In this document: piece after piece, positions 24,946 to 31,915 of the stretch
Layout: each line of letters opens with the position of its first letter
Numbering within the stretch: the first letter of the stretch is position 1
Assembly (NCBI GenBank): GCA_947448745.1
Contig: CANFOQ010000014.1
Location: 1-56,760 of the forward strand
Reading direction: 5' to 3'
DNA from: Comamonadaceae bacterium
Lineage (GTDB): Bacteria > Pseudomonadota > Gammaproteobacteria > Burkholderiales > Burkholderiaceae_C
Length of the DNA stretch: 56,760 nt
Notes under the pieces: generated by a model
Told to the model about the DNA's origin: nothing
Seen by the model: only the letters and a program-made list of their open reading frames with translations
The model's database searches: none
Translations under genes and position numbers: made by a program

Positions 24946-25800
24946 ATGAAATTTGCAGGAACAGAAAATTACGTTGCCACACAAGACCTGATGCTGGCCG
25001 TCAACGCCGCCATCACCTTGAAGCGGCCCTTGCTGGTCAAGGGCGAGCCAGGCACCGGCAAAACCATGTTGGCCGAAGAAGTGGCGCAGTCTTTGGGCAT
25101 GCCCTTGCTGCAATGGCACGTGAAATCCACCACCAAGGCGCAGCAAGGCCTGTATGAATACGACGCAGTGAGCCGTTTGCGCGACAGTCAAATGGCCGAC
25201 CTCGACGGCGGCGAGCGCGTCAAGAACATCGAGAACTACATCATCAAAGGCGTGCTGTGGCAGGCCTTCACCGCCACCGAACCAGTGGCCTTGTTGATTG
25301 ACGAAATTGACAAAGCGGACATTGAATTTCCAAACGACTTGCTGCGCGAACTCGACCGCATGGAGTTTTATTGCTATGAAACCCGCGAGCTCATCAAAGC
25401 GCAAACCCGCCCGCTGGTCTTCATCACCTCGAACAATGAAAAAGAACTGCCCGACGCGTTCTTGCGCCGCTGCTTCTTTCACTACATCAAGTTCCCCGAG
25501 GCCGAAACCATGCGGCAAATCATTGATGTGCACTTCCCCAACCTGAAAAAAGACCTGTTGGCCGCCGCCCTGAAAACCTTCTACGACGTGCGCGGCTTGC
25601 CCGGCTTGAAGAAAAAGCCCTCCACCTCAGAGTTGCTGGACTGGCTCAAACTGCTGGTGGCCGAAGACATTCCGCTGGCCGCCCTGCAAACCCAGGACGA
25701 CAAAGTGGCTGTGCCGCCGCTGGTGGGTGCACTGCTGAAAAACGAGCAAGACGTGACGCTGTTTGAAAAACTGGTGTTCATGCAAAGCCGCAACCGCTGA
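24946..25800 (+). CDS. MoxR-type AAA+ ATPase
   Basis: A 284-residue MoxR-family ATPase. Walker A is GEPGTGKTM near residues 37-45, Walker B ALLIDEIDKAD near 120, sensor 1 is VFITSNNEKELPDAF, and an arginine finger is in FLRRCFFHYIKFP. MoxR ATPases act with VWA-domain partners as chaperone-like machines that insert metals or cofactors or remodel complexes. Such a partner (26975-28159) would normally be the next gene, but an acetyltransferase and a toxin-antitoxin pair lie between. The closest characterised pair type is CoxD/CoxE of CO dehydrogenase maturation. Confidence 0.92.
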   Translation: MKFAGTENYVATQDLMLAVNAAITLKRPLLVKGEPGTGKTMLAEEVAQSLGMPLLQWHVKSTTKAQQGLYEYDAVSRLRDSQMADLDGGERVKNIENYIIKGVLWQAFTATEPVALLIDEIDKADIEFPNDLLRELDRMEFYCYETRELIKAQTRPLVFITSNNEKELPDAFLRRCFFHYIKFPEAETMRQIIDVHFPNLKKDLLAAALKTFYDVRGLPGLKKKPSTSELLDWLKLLVAEDIPLAALQTQDDKVAVPPLVGALLKNEQDVTLFEKLVFMQSRNR

Positions 25801-25806
25801 TCGGCC

Positions 25807-26439
25807 ATGCATCCACAGCCCATCTCTCTGACTGGCCAGCATGTGCGCTTGGAGCCTTTGGCCTTATCGCATCTGAGCGGTCTGAAAGATGCGGTGAAAG
25901 ACGGTGAACTTTGGCAGCTTTGGTACACGCTGGTGCCGCAGCCTGACCAGATGGCGGCCGAAATTGAGAGGCGACTCGGGCTTCAAGCGCAAGGCCACAT
26001 GCTGCCCTTTGCGGTCATCGACACCCAGCGCCAGCAAGTCGCAGGCATGACAACTTACATGAACATCGACAACTCCAACCGCCGCTTGGAAATTGGCTCT
26101 ACTTGGTACCGCCACAGTGTGCAGCGAACGGCACTGAACACAGAATGCAAACGGCTACTCTTGGGCCATGCGTTTGAAGAACTCAAATGCATTGCGGTGG
26201 AATTTCGCACCCATGTGTTGAATCAGCAAAGTCGCCGCGCGATTGAGCGTTTGGGAGCCAAGTTGGATGGCGTGCTGCGCCAACACCAAATCAACAGACA
26301 TCCCCTGGCGCAAGAAGCATTGCGGGATACCTGTGTTTACAGCATCATCCATAGCGAATGGCAAAATGTGAAATTGCATCTGGACTTCCAAATCAATGAT
26401 CGGAAATTTGTACGAACTCATGCCACGCATACCGTTTGA
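25807..26439 (+). CDS. RimJ/RimL-type GNAT N-acetyltransferase
   Basis: A 210-residue acetyltransferase. It begins ISLTGQHVRLEPLALSHLSG, a typical RimJ/RimL opening, and includes GMTTYMNIDNSNRRLEIGST and YRHSVQRTALNTECKRLLLG, where the acetyl-CoA loop usually lies. The last 35 residues are AT-rich in sequence and end RKFVRTHATHTV, beyond the fold, suggesting a read-on at a cassette junction. The substrate is unknown. It starts only 6 bases after the MoxR stop and seems to have inserted, with the following toxin-antitoxin pair, between the MoxR and VWA genes. Confidence 0.85.
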   Translation: MHPQPISLTGQHVRLEPLALSHLSGLKDAVKDGELWQLWYTLVPQPDQMAAEIERRLGLQAQGHMLPFAVIDTQRQQVAGMTTYMNIDNSNRRLEIGSTWYRHSVQRTALNTECKRLLLGHAFEELKCIAVEFRTHVLNQQSRRAIERLGAKLDGVLRQHQINRHPLAQEALRDTCVYSIIHSEWQNVKLHLDFQINDRKFVRTHATHTV

Positions 26440-26459
26440 AATTCAATCTAGGACTTGCC

Positions 26460-26675
26460 ATGAATACATTGATCCAAAACATCCAACAGCTTGGCTCCCA
26501 AGAAAAATTGCAGTTGGTTGAAGACTTATGGGATTCCCTGGAAACAGAATCAGTCCCCCCTATTTCAGACAGCTGTTTTGAAGAATTGCACCGCCGATTG
26601 GCTTGGTCCCAAAACCATCCAGACAGCGCTGTTTCCATCCAAGACATTGCCCAGCAACTTGGGGTTAGGCTTTGA
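26460..26675 (+). CDS. Addiction-module antitoxin component (PF09720-like)
   Basis: A 71-residue protein of the small addiction module component family. The typical run is IQQLGSQEKLQLVEDLWDSL, followed by a middle loop and LHRRLAWSQNHPDSAVSIQD. Such proteins bind and neutralise RelE/ParE toxins. The ATG at 26460 is chosen because AGGAC lies 6 bases upstream and the family begins a few residues before this helix; the frame is open upstream to 26436. Base composition is more AT-rich than in the flanking MoxR and VWA genes. Its stop overlaps the toxin start (TTGA). Confidence 0.85.
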   Translation: MNTLIQNIQQLGSQEKLQLVEDLWDSLETESVPPISDSCFEELHRRLAWSQNHPDSAVSIQDIAQQLGVRL

Positions 26676-26968
26676 CCTTTATCGTTCAATTCAACCCTGA
26701 AGCCTCTCAGGATGTTGAAGCGGCATTTGCTTGGTACGAGCGATTGCGCTCAGGATTAGGAGACGCCTTTGTGAGAAGCGTTGCGGCTGGTTCTGAAAAT
26801 TTGTCCCGAACCCCTGAACGGCATCCCGTGACACGAGAACCCTTTCGCTGGTTGAAGTTAAGGCGCTTCCCCTATGGCTTGCACTATTACATTGAAGGAA
26901 AAAAGGTGATCATTCTTGCTTGCTTGCATTTCCGTCAATCTGCTGAGCGTTGGCCCAACAAGGATTGA
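26672..26968 (+). CDS. RelE/ParE-superfamily toxin
   Basis: A 98-residue toxin. FNPEASQDVEAAFAWYERLR followed by SGLGDAFVRSVAAG is the ParE-like first helix pair, and FRWLKLRRFPYGLHYYIEG with ILACLHFRQSAERW is the characteristic end. The start is TTG at 26672, overlapping the antitoxin stop by 4 bases (TTGA), the second toxin in this window with a TTG start. The VWA gene starts 6 bases after its stop, so the cassette ends exactly at the gene boundary. ParE relatives inhibit gyrase, RelE relatives cleave mRNA; the target here is not determined. Confidence 0.88.
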   Translation: MTFIVQFNPEASQDVEAAFAWYERLRSGLGDAFVRSVAAGSENLSRTPERHPVTREPFRWLKLRRFPYGLHYYIEGKKVIILACLHFRQSAERWPNKD

Positions 26969-26974
26969 TCCCCC

Positions 26975-28159
26975 ATGCTGATCGACTTCTTTTACACCTT
27001 GCGCGCCGCCAAACTGCCGGTGTCCGTGAAGGAATACCTCACGCTCTTGGAAGCACTGCAAGCGAATGTGGTGGGGCCGCAAAGCGAGTCGAGCAGCATG
27101 GACGATTTTTACCACCTGAGCCGCATGATTTTGGTGAAGGATGAAAAGCATTTCGACAAGTTCGACAAAGCCTTTGGTGCGTATTTCAAAGGCGTGGAGA
27201 TGCTCACCGACTTCACCGCCGATGTGCCGCTGGAATGGCTGAAGAAAACCCTGGAAAACGAACTCACGCCCGAGCAAAAAGCCGCGATTGAAAAAATGGG
27301 CTGGGACGAGCTGATGGAAACCTTGAAGAAGCGCTTGGAAGAACAAAAAGAGCGTCACCAAGGCGGCAACAAATGGATTGGCACCGGCGGCACCTCGCCG
27401 TTTGGCAATGGCGGCTACAACCCGCAAGGCATCCGCATTGGCGGCAAGGGCGGCGGCAAAAGCGCTGTGAAGGTGTGGGAGCAACGCGCTTTCCAAGACT
27501 ATGACGACAGCGTCGAACTGGGCACACGCAACATCAAAGTGGCGCTGCGCCGACTGCGCCGCTTTGCCCGCGAAGGCGCGGAAGACGAATTCGATTTGGA
27601 CAACACCATCCGCAGCACAGCCGCCAACGCCGGCTACTTGGACATCAAGATGCGGCCCGAGCGGCACAACAACGTGAAGGTGTTGTTGCTGATGGATGTG
27701 GGCGGCACCATGGACGAGCACGTGGCGCGGGTGGAGGAGTTGTTTTCAGCGGTGAAAGGCGAGTTCAAGCACCTGGAGTTTTTCTACTTCCACAACTGCG
27801 TCTATGACTTTCTGTGGAAAAACAACCGCCGCCGCTATGCCGAAAAATTCGACACCTGGGATGTGATCCGCAAGTACAACAAAGACCACAAGCTCATCTT
27901 TGTGGGCGATGCCACCATGAGCCCCTATGAAATTTTGCAGCCCGGTGGCAGCGTGGAATACAACAACGAAGAAGCCGGTGCGGAATGGCTGCAACGCTTG
28001 ACCCACGCCTACCCCAAGTTTGCGTGGATCAATCCCGAGCCGCTGGGTGTGTGGCAATACCGGCAAAGCATCAGCATCGTCCAGCAGTTGGTCAGCAACC
28101 GCATGTTCCCGCTCACCTTGAAGGGGCTGGAAGATGCGATGCGGATGCTGAGCAAATAA
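26975..28159 (+). CDS. VWA-domain (CoxE-like) protein
   Basis: A 394-residue cytoplasmic protein, the expected partner of the MoxR ATPase. The N-terminal half is helical with a Gly-rich linker (about 135-165: GGTSPFGNGGYNPQG, GGKGGGKS). The C-terminal VWA domain begins near 233; its metal site reads D241-VGGTMD instead of DxSxS, so the first Ser is Gly and the next is Thr. The later ligand region is LIFVGDATMSPYE. Proteins with this DVGGT variant are known beside MoxR, so it is probably functional. The Mo-enzyme maturation role of CoxE is a possible guide, not proof. Confidence 0.87.
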   Translation: MLIDFFYTLRAAKLPVSVKEYLTLLEALQANVVGPQSESSSMDDFYHLSRMILVKDEKHFDKFDKAFGAYFKGVEMLTDFTADVPLEWLKKTLENELTPEQKAAIEKMGWDELMETLKKRLEEQKERHQGGNKWIGTGGTSPFGNGGYNPQGIRIGGKGGGKSAVKVWEQRAFQDYDDSVELGTRNIKVALRRLRRFAREGAEDEFDLDNTIRSTAANAGYLDIKMRPERHNNVKVLLLMDVGGTMDEHVARVEELFSAVKGEFKHLEFFYFHNCVYDFLWKNNRRRYAEKFDTWDVIRKYNKDHKLIFVGDATMSPYEILQPGGSVEYNNEEAGAEWLQRLTHAYPKFAWINPEPLGVWQYRQSISIVQQLVSNRMFPLTLKGLEDAMRMLSK

Positions 28160-28211
28160 CTGACGGAAGAACCAGTTTCAACTTGAACGTTGTTGCGCCA
28201 TCGCTACCCGC

Positions 28212-28352
28212 TTAGGTTTCCTTTGGCGATTCGGCTTCCGCTGCCGCTTTTTGTTGCTCGCGCTTCAATTTCTCTTTTTTCAAGTCGTTCCACTGGTGAA
28301 GCGCGAACACAAACACCAGTCCAAACACGCCCATTTCAATCCACATGCCCAT
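28212..28352 (-). CDS. 46-residue single-helix membrane protein
   Basis: A short frame on the minus strand: MGMWIEMGVFGLVFVFALHQ then WNDLKKEKLKREQQ, ending AESPKET. Residues 7-20 form one short hydrophobic helix and the rest is a highly charged cytoplasmic tail. Codon use is like the neighbouring genes, and a membrane helix followed by a basic, Lys/Glu-rich tail is typical of genuine small membrane proteins. A G-rich stretch precedes the start, with no strong Shine-Dalgarno. No family is named; it converges with the VWA gene and precedes the tRNA. Confidence 0.6.
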   Translation of the reverse strand: MGMWIEMGVFGLVFVFALHQWNDLKKEKLKREQQKAAAEAESPKET

Positions 28353-28417
28353 GAGAAGCCCCCTGTGTCTTTGTTCGTGACAATCTGCGCAAACCCGAAG
28401 CCTACAATTCTTTGGCA

Positions 28418-28492
28418 GCCACCGTAGTTCAATGGATAGAACTCTCCCCTCCTAAGGGAGTGATACAGGTTCGATTCCTGTCGGGGGCACCA
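28418..28492 (+). tRNA. tRNA-Arg (anticodon CCT)
   Basis: A 75-base tRNA with encoded CCA. D stem GTTC/GAAC, anticodon stem CTCCC/GGGAG with loop CTCCTAA (anticodon CCT at 28451-28453), a 4-base variable region, T stem ACAGG/CCTGT with loop TTCGATT. The acceptor stem GCCACCG/CGGGGGC has an A-G mismatch at position 4:69. It decodes AGG. No promoter is evident beyond the AT-containing stretch before it. Confidence 0.95.
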
Positions 28493-28499
28493 ACTGCCT

Positions 28500-29588
28500 T
28501 CAATACTTCTTGCTGAGCGCCGTATCCGCAAACGCCTCTGGAATGGTGGCCACCTGACCGCAATGCGCGGCGGTGTAGCCGGGCAACTGGTTCACCGCAA
28601 ACTGAAACTCGTCGCTGTTCAAAATTTTCAACACCGCTTGCAAATGCGGCTTGTCCAAATCGGACTGGTTGCACAGCAAAAAATAGCGTTCGGTGGCCAA
28701 GGGTAAAAACTCCAGCTTGAAGCGCCGCGCCGGGGTTTCCACGCCAAAGCCGACATCGGCCATGCCACTGGCCACGAAGGCCGCCACCGCTGCGTGGGTG
28801 AACTCGGCTTGCTCGTAGCCATTGATGTCGTTGGGGTTGACGTGGGCTTTCTTTAAAAAACATTCCAGCAAAAACCGGGTGCCCGAGCTGGGCTGGCGAT
28901 TGACAAACCGGATGCCTTTGCGGGTCAGGTCTTGCACCTCGTAAATTTTGTGGGGGTTGCCGCTGGCCACCATGAAACCTTGACGGCGCGTGGCCACATG
29001 AATGATGCGGCTTTCTTTGGGCTTGAGCCATTTGGCGTAATGCTTGAAGGCCAGTTCTTCAAACTCGCCTTGCGGGATGTGAAAGCCTGCAATTTCACAC
29101 GCCCCGGCATGCAAAGAGGCCACCGCCTCGACGCTGCCCACGTATTTGCGCTCGACCCGGGTGCCCGAGAGCGCCAGCTTTTCAATCATTTTTTCAACCG
29201 CGAAACCATGGCTGGCATGCACCCGCAACACCTCGCTGCTGGTGGCCAAGACGCGTCCAATTTCACTTTCCAACTCCGAGGCCAAGGTCTCCAACATCGG
29301 TGTGAGCCGTGCCGAAATACGGTGCCCGGCCCAAACCAGCTTTTCGGCCAACGGCGTGAGGGTGGAGCCCTTGCCGCGCTCCATGTTGAGCAGGGCCATG
29401 CCGAGCTGTTCTTCACCTTGGCGGATCAGGCTCCAGGCGTGTCGGTAGGAAGCGCCGGTTTTTTTGCACGAGCCCGACAAGCTGCCGTGGCTTTGCACCT
29501 CGGCCAGCAATTCCAGCAGGCGCGGGGCCAAATTGTGGCCGGTGGCGTCACTGATGGTCCATTGGGGCTTGATGGAGACTTTGTGCAT
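28500..29588 (-). CDS. ModE-like HTH/PBP-domain transcriptional regulator (FdsR-like)
   Basis: A 362-residue regulator. Residues about 20-90 resemble the winged helix of ModE (RLLELLAEVQSHGSLSGSCK, then SYRHAWSLI, and LTPLAEKLVWAG). The remainder is a periplasmic-binding-protein-like sensor of the PF12727 type, with TRRQGFMVASGNPHKI, FVNRQPSSGTRFLLECFL and AAVAAFVASGMADVGFG. It has no TOBE domain. Divergent placement next to the formate dehydrogenase operon matches the regulator known as FdsR in Cupriavidus, so control of fds in response to formate or an oxyanion is likely. The start MHKVSIKPQW at 29588 is chosen; the open frame upstream crosses the promoter region. Confidence 0.85.
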   Translation of the reverse strand: MHKVSIKPQWTISDATGHNLAPRLLELLAEVQSHGSLSGSCKKTGASYRHAWSLIRQGEEQLGMALLNMERGKGSTLTPLAEKLVWAGHRISARLTPMLETLASELESEIGRVLATSSEVLRVHASHGFAVEKMIEKLALSGTRVERKYVGSVEAVASLHAGACEIAGFHIPQGEFEELAFKHYAKWLKPKESRIIHVATRRQGFMVASGNPHKIYEVQDLTRKGIRFVNRQPSSGTRFLLECFLKKAHVNPNDINGYEQAEFTHAAVAAFVASGMADVGFGVETPARRFKLEFLPLATERYFLLCNQSDLDKPHLQAVLKILNSDEFQFAVNQLPGYTAAHCGQVATIPEAFADTALSKKY

Positions 29589-29599
29589 CAAAGATATAG

Positions 29600-29611
29600 G
29601 CTCTGAAGAGC
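29600..29611. promoter_or_regulatory. Short palindrome upstream of the regulator gene
   Basis: GCTCT-GA-AGAGC, perfect 5-bp arms, 12 bases before the regulator ATG at 29588. It could be an autoregulatory operator or a small hairpin at the 5' end of the transcript. Inference only. Confidence 0.35.
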
Positions 29612-29642
29612 ATATTAGTTGTGTTGGTATGAATGATGTTAA

Positions 29643-29674
29643 CTGAGGAGCGCTTGCATATTGCGGAGCCTCAG
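29643..29674. promoter_or_regulatory. Imperfect palindrome in the regulator/transporter intergenic region
   Basis: CTGAGG (29643-29648) is mirrored by CCTCAG (29669-29674), and inner CGC by GCG, around TTGCATATT. It lies midway between the divergent regulator and transporter genes (169-base gap), where an activator or repressor of fds would bind. A candidate site for the adjacent ModE-like regulator. Confidence 0.45.
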
Positions 29675-29757
29675 TGATTTCCCCTAGACTCGTTTGTGCT
29701 GGGAAAGCATACGTTAAAGTCCAACGCTGGCACAACAACCAAAAAAATGGAGACAAC

Positions 29758-31425
29758 ATGAGCACATCAGTTGACGCATCCGCGAGCACGGCCAACGGCA
29801 CACCCGGCTTTTTGTCGAAGGAACGCATCATTGCCGGTGACGGCTTCAACCGCTGGCTGGTTCCCCCAGCCGCGCTGGCCATCCACCTTTGCATCGGCAT
29901 GGCCTATGGTTTTTCCGTGTTCTGGCTGCCGCTGTCCAAAGCTCTGGGCATCAAGGAGGCCATCAAATGCGGCCCCGAAATCGGCTTCTTCCAAGAACTC
30001 TTCATCACCACCTGCGACTGGAAGGTTTCCACACTGGGTTGGATGTACACCTTGTTTTTCGTTTTGCTGGGCAGCTCTGCAGCCTTGTGGGGCGGTTGGC
30101 TAGAACGCGCTGGTCCGCGCAAAGCCGGTGTGGTCAGCGCTTTGTGCTGGTGCGGCGGCATGTTGATTTCAGCTGCTGGTGTCTACCACCACCAGTTTTG
30201 GATGATGTTGATTGGGTCAGGCGTCATTGGCGGCATTGGTTTGGGGCTGGGCTACATCTCCCCTGTCAGCACACTCATCAAATGGTTCCCTGATCGTCGT
30301 GGCATGGCCACCGGCATGGCCATCATGGGCTTTGGCGGCGGTGCCATGATCGGCTCGCCCCTGGCCGCGGAGTTGATGAAAATTTTCGCCTCTGACACCG
30401 GTGTGGGCGTCTACCAAACTTTCATTTGCATGGCCTTGGTCTATTTCGTCTTCATGATGGGCGGCGCTTTGGGCTACCGCGTGCCCGCCACCGGCTGGAA
30501 GCCAGCTGGCTGGACACCCCCAGTGCACAAAGAATCCAAGGCCATGATCACGCCACACCATGTGCATGTCAGCAAGGTCTGGGGCATTCCCCAGTTCTGG
30601 TTGGTGTGGGTGGTGTTGTGCATGAACGTGTCGGCCGGTATTGGTGTGATCGGCATGGCCAGCCCGATGTTGCAAGAAGTGTTTGGCGGCAGCTTGATTG
30701 GTGTGGACGCCAAGTTTGTCGATCTGGACAAAGCACAACTGACCATGATTGCAGGCGTGGCAGCGGGCTTCACTGCCTTGTTGAGTTTGTTCAACATTGG
30801 TGGCCGTTTTGTCTGGGCCAGTTTGTCCGACAAGCTGGGCCGCAAGCTCACTTACATCGTGTTCTTTGTGTTGGGTGGCGCTTTGTACGCATCCGTGCCC
30901 GCCAGCGCCATGGCCGGCAACAAGCTCTTGTTTGTGGCCGCGTTTTGCATCATCTTGAGCATGTACGGCGGCGGCTTTGCCACCGTGCCCGCCTACTTGG
31001 CGGACTTGTTTGGCACGCAAATGGTGGGGGCCATTCACGGTCGCTTGCTCACGGCCTGGGCCACCGCTGGCATCTTGGGCCCCGTGGTTGTGAACTACAT
31101 GCGCGACTACCAACTCGGTTTGGGCATCCCGCGTGAGCAGGTTTACAACCAAACCATGTTCATCTTGGTGGGCATGTTGGTGGTGGGCCTGATTGCCAAC
31201 TTGTTGGTGCGACCCGTGGCCGACAAGCATTTCATGACTGCCGAAGAACTGGCGCACGAAAAGCAACTGGCCAGCGAAAAAGCCCATGCCAACGAAGTGC
31301 ATGGCGCTGGCCAAGTGACCCATGTCAACCCTGCGTTTGTGTGGTTCGCATGGGCTGCGGTCGGCATTCCATTGGCTTGGGGCATTTACCGCACCATCCA
31401 AAGCGTTGCGAAATTTTTCAACTGA
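29758..31425 (+). CDS. MFS transporter, oxalate/formate antiporter (OFA) family
   Basis: A 555-residue, roughly 12-helix inner membrane transporter. The OFA-type pattern is visible: RWLVPPAALAIHLCIGMAYG at the first helix, GGIGLGLGYISPVSTLIKWF then PDRRGMATGMAIMGFGGGAM, and ASLSDKLGRKL in the central loop. The first 25 residues and the central extracytoplasmic loop are longer than in OxlT. GGAG 5 bases before the ATG at 29758. The fdsG start follows 7 bases after its stop, so it heads the formate dehydrogenase operon and probably imports formate; oxalate or another carboxylate is possible. No oxalate-decarboxylating genes are in the window. Confidence 0.9.
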   Translation: MSTSVDASASTANGTPGFLSKERIIAGDGFNRWLVPPAALAIHLCIGMAYGFSVFWLPLSKALGIKEAIKCGPEIGFFQELFITTCDWKVSTLGWMYTLFFVLLGSSAALWGGWLERAGPRKAGVVSALCWCGGMLISAAGVYHHQFWMMLIGSGVIGGIGLGLGYISPVSTLIKWFPDRRGMATGMAIMGFGGGAMIGSPLAAELMKIFASDTGVGVYQTFICMALVYFVFMMGGALGYRVPATGWKPAGWTPPVHKESKAMITPHHVHVSKVWGIPQFWLVWVVLCMNVSAGIGVIGMASPMLQEVFGGSLIGVDAKFVDLDKAQLTMIAGVAAGFTALLSLFNIGGRFVWASLSDKLGRKLTYIVFFVLGGALYASVPASAMAGNKLLFVAAFCIILSMYGGGFATVPAYLADLFGTQMVGAIHGRLLTAWATAGILGPVVVNYMRDYQLGLGIPREQVYNQTMFILVGMLVVGLIANLLVRPVADKHFMTAEELAHEKQLASEKAHANEVHGAGQVTHVNPAFVWFAWAAVGIPLAWGIYRTIQSVAKFFN

Positions 31426-31432
31426 TTGACCT

Positions 31433-31915
31433 ATGAACAAGCCCCTTGCATCGCCTGAACTCTTGCTGGTTCGCCAGCTCTTGACCAACCACCAATCGCA
31501 ACCGGGCGGCTTGCTGCCCTTGTTGCACGCGGTTCAAGATGCATTGGGCTTTATTCCTGCCAACGCTGTGCCCTTGATCGCTGAGGGCATGAACCTGTCG
31601 CGTGCCGAGGTGCATGGCGTCATCACTTACTACCATTTCTTCAGAAGCACACCCCCTGGTCAACACGTGGTGCAGGTTTGTCGCGCTGAAGCTTGCCGTG
31701 CATGTGGCAGCGAAGAACTCTGGGCCCATGCGCAAAGCGTGCTGGGTTGTGGGGCGCATGAAACCAGTGCCGATGGCAAGTTTTCTCTAGAGCCGGTGTA
31801 TTGCCTGGGCCTGTGCGCCTCTTCACCTGCCGTGCAAATTGACGACAAGATGCATGCCCGCATGACCGAAGCCAAGCTGAGCGCCGTCGTCGCCAAACTC
31901 GGGAGCGTTGCATGA
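31433..31915 (+). CDS. fdsG: NAD-dependent formate dehydrogenase gamma subunit
   Basis: A 160-residue NuoE-like subunit with one [2Fe-2S] cluster, bound by C83, C88, C124 and C128 (VCRAEAC and CLGLCASS). With FdsB it forms the diaphorase part of the soluble molybdenum formate dehydrogenase and passes electrons from the alpha subunit to NAD+. LLPLLHAVQDALGFIPANAV and YHFFRSTPPGQHVVQVC are typical. The fdsB ATG overlaps its stop by 4 bases. Confidence 0.95.
   Translation: MNKPLASPELLLVRQLLTNHQSQPGGLLPLLHAVQDALGFIPANAVPLIAEGMNLSRAEVHGVITYYHFFRSTPPGQHVVQVCRAEACRACGSEELWAHAQSVLGCGAHETSADGKFSLEPVYCLGLCASSPAVQIDDKMHARMTEAKLSAVVAKLGSVA

Noticed and set aside
24946-28159. Carbon monoxide dehydrogenase (cox) cluster suggested by the MoxR and CoxE-like genes
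   Set aside because: No large, medium or small CO dehydrogenase subunit is present; MoxR-VWA pairs occur in many other contexts.
28280-29031. Two minus-strand open frames crossing the tRNA-Arg (one reading RQESNLYHSLRRGEF, the other PDRNRTCITPLGGES)
   Set aside because: These are the well-known false proteins produced by translating the antisense of this tRNA; they overlap the tRNA and the regulator gene in the wrong frame.
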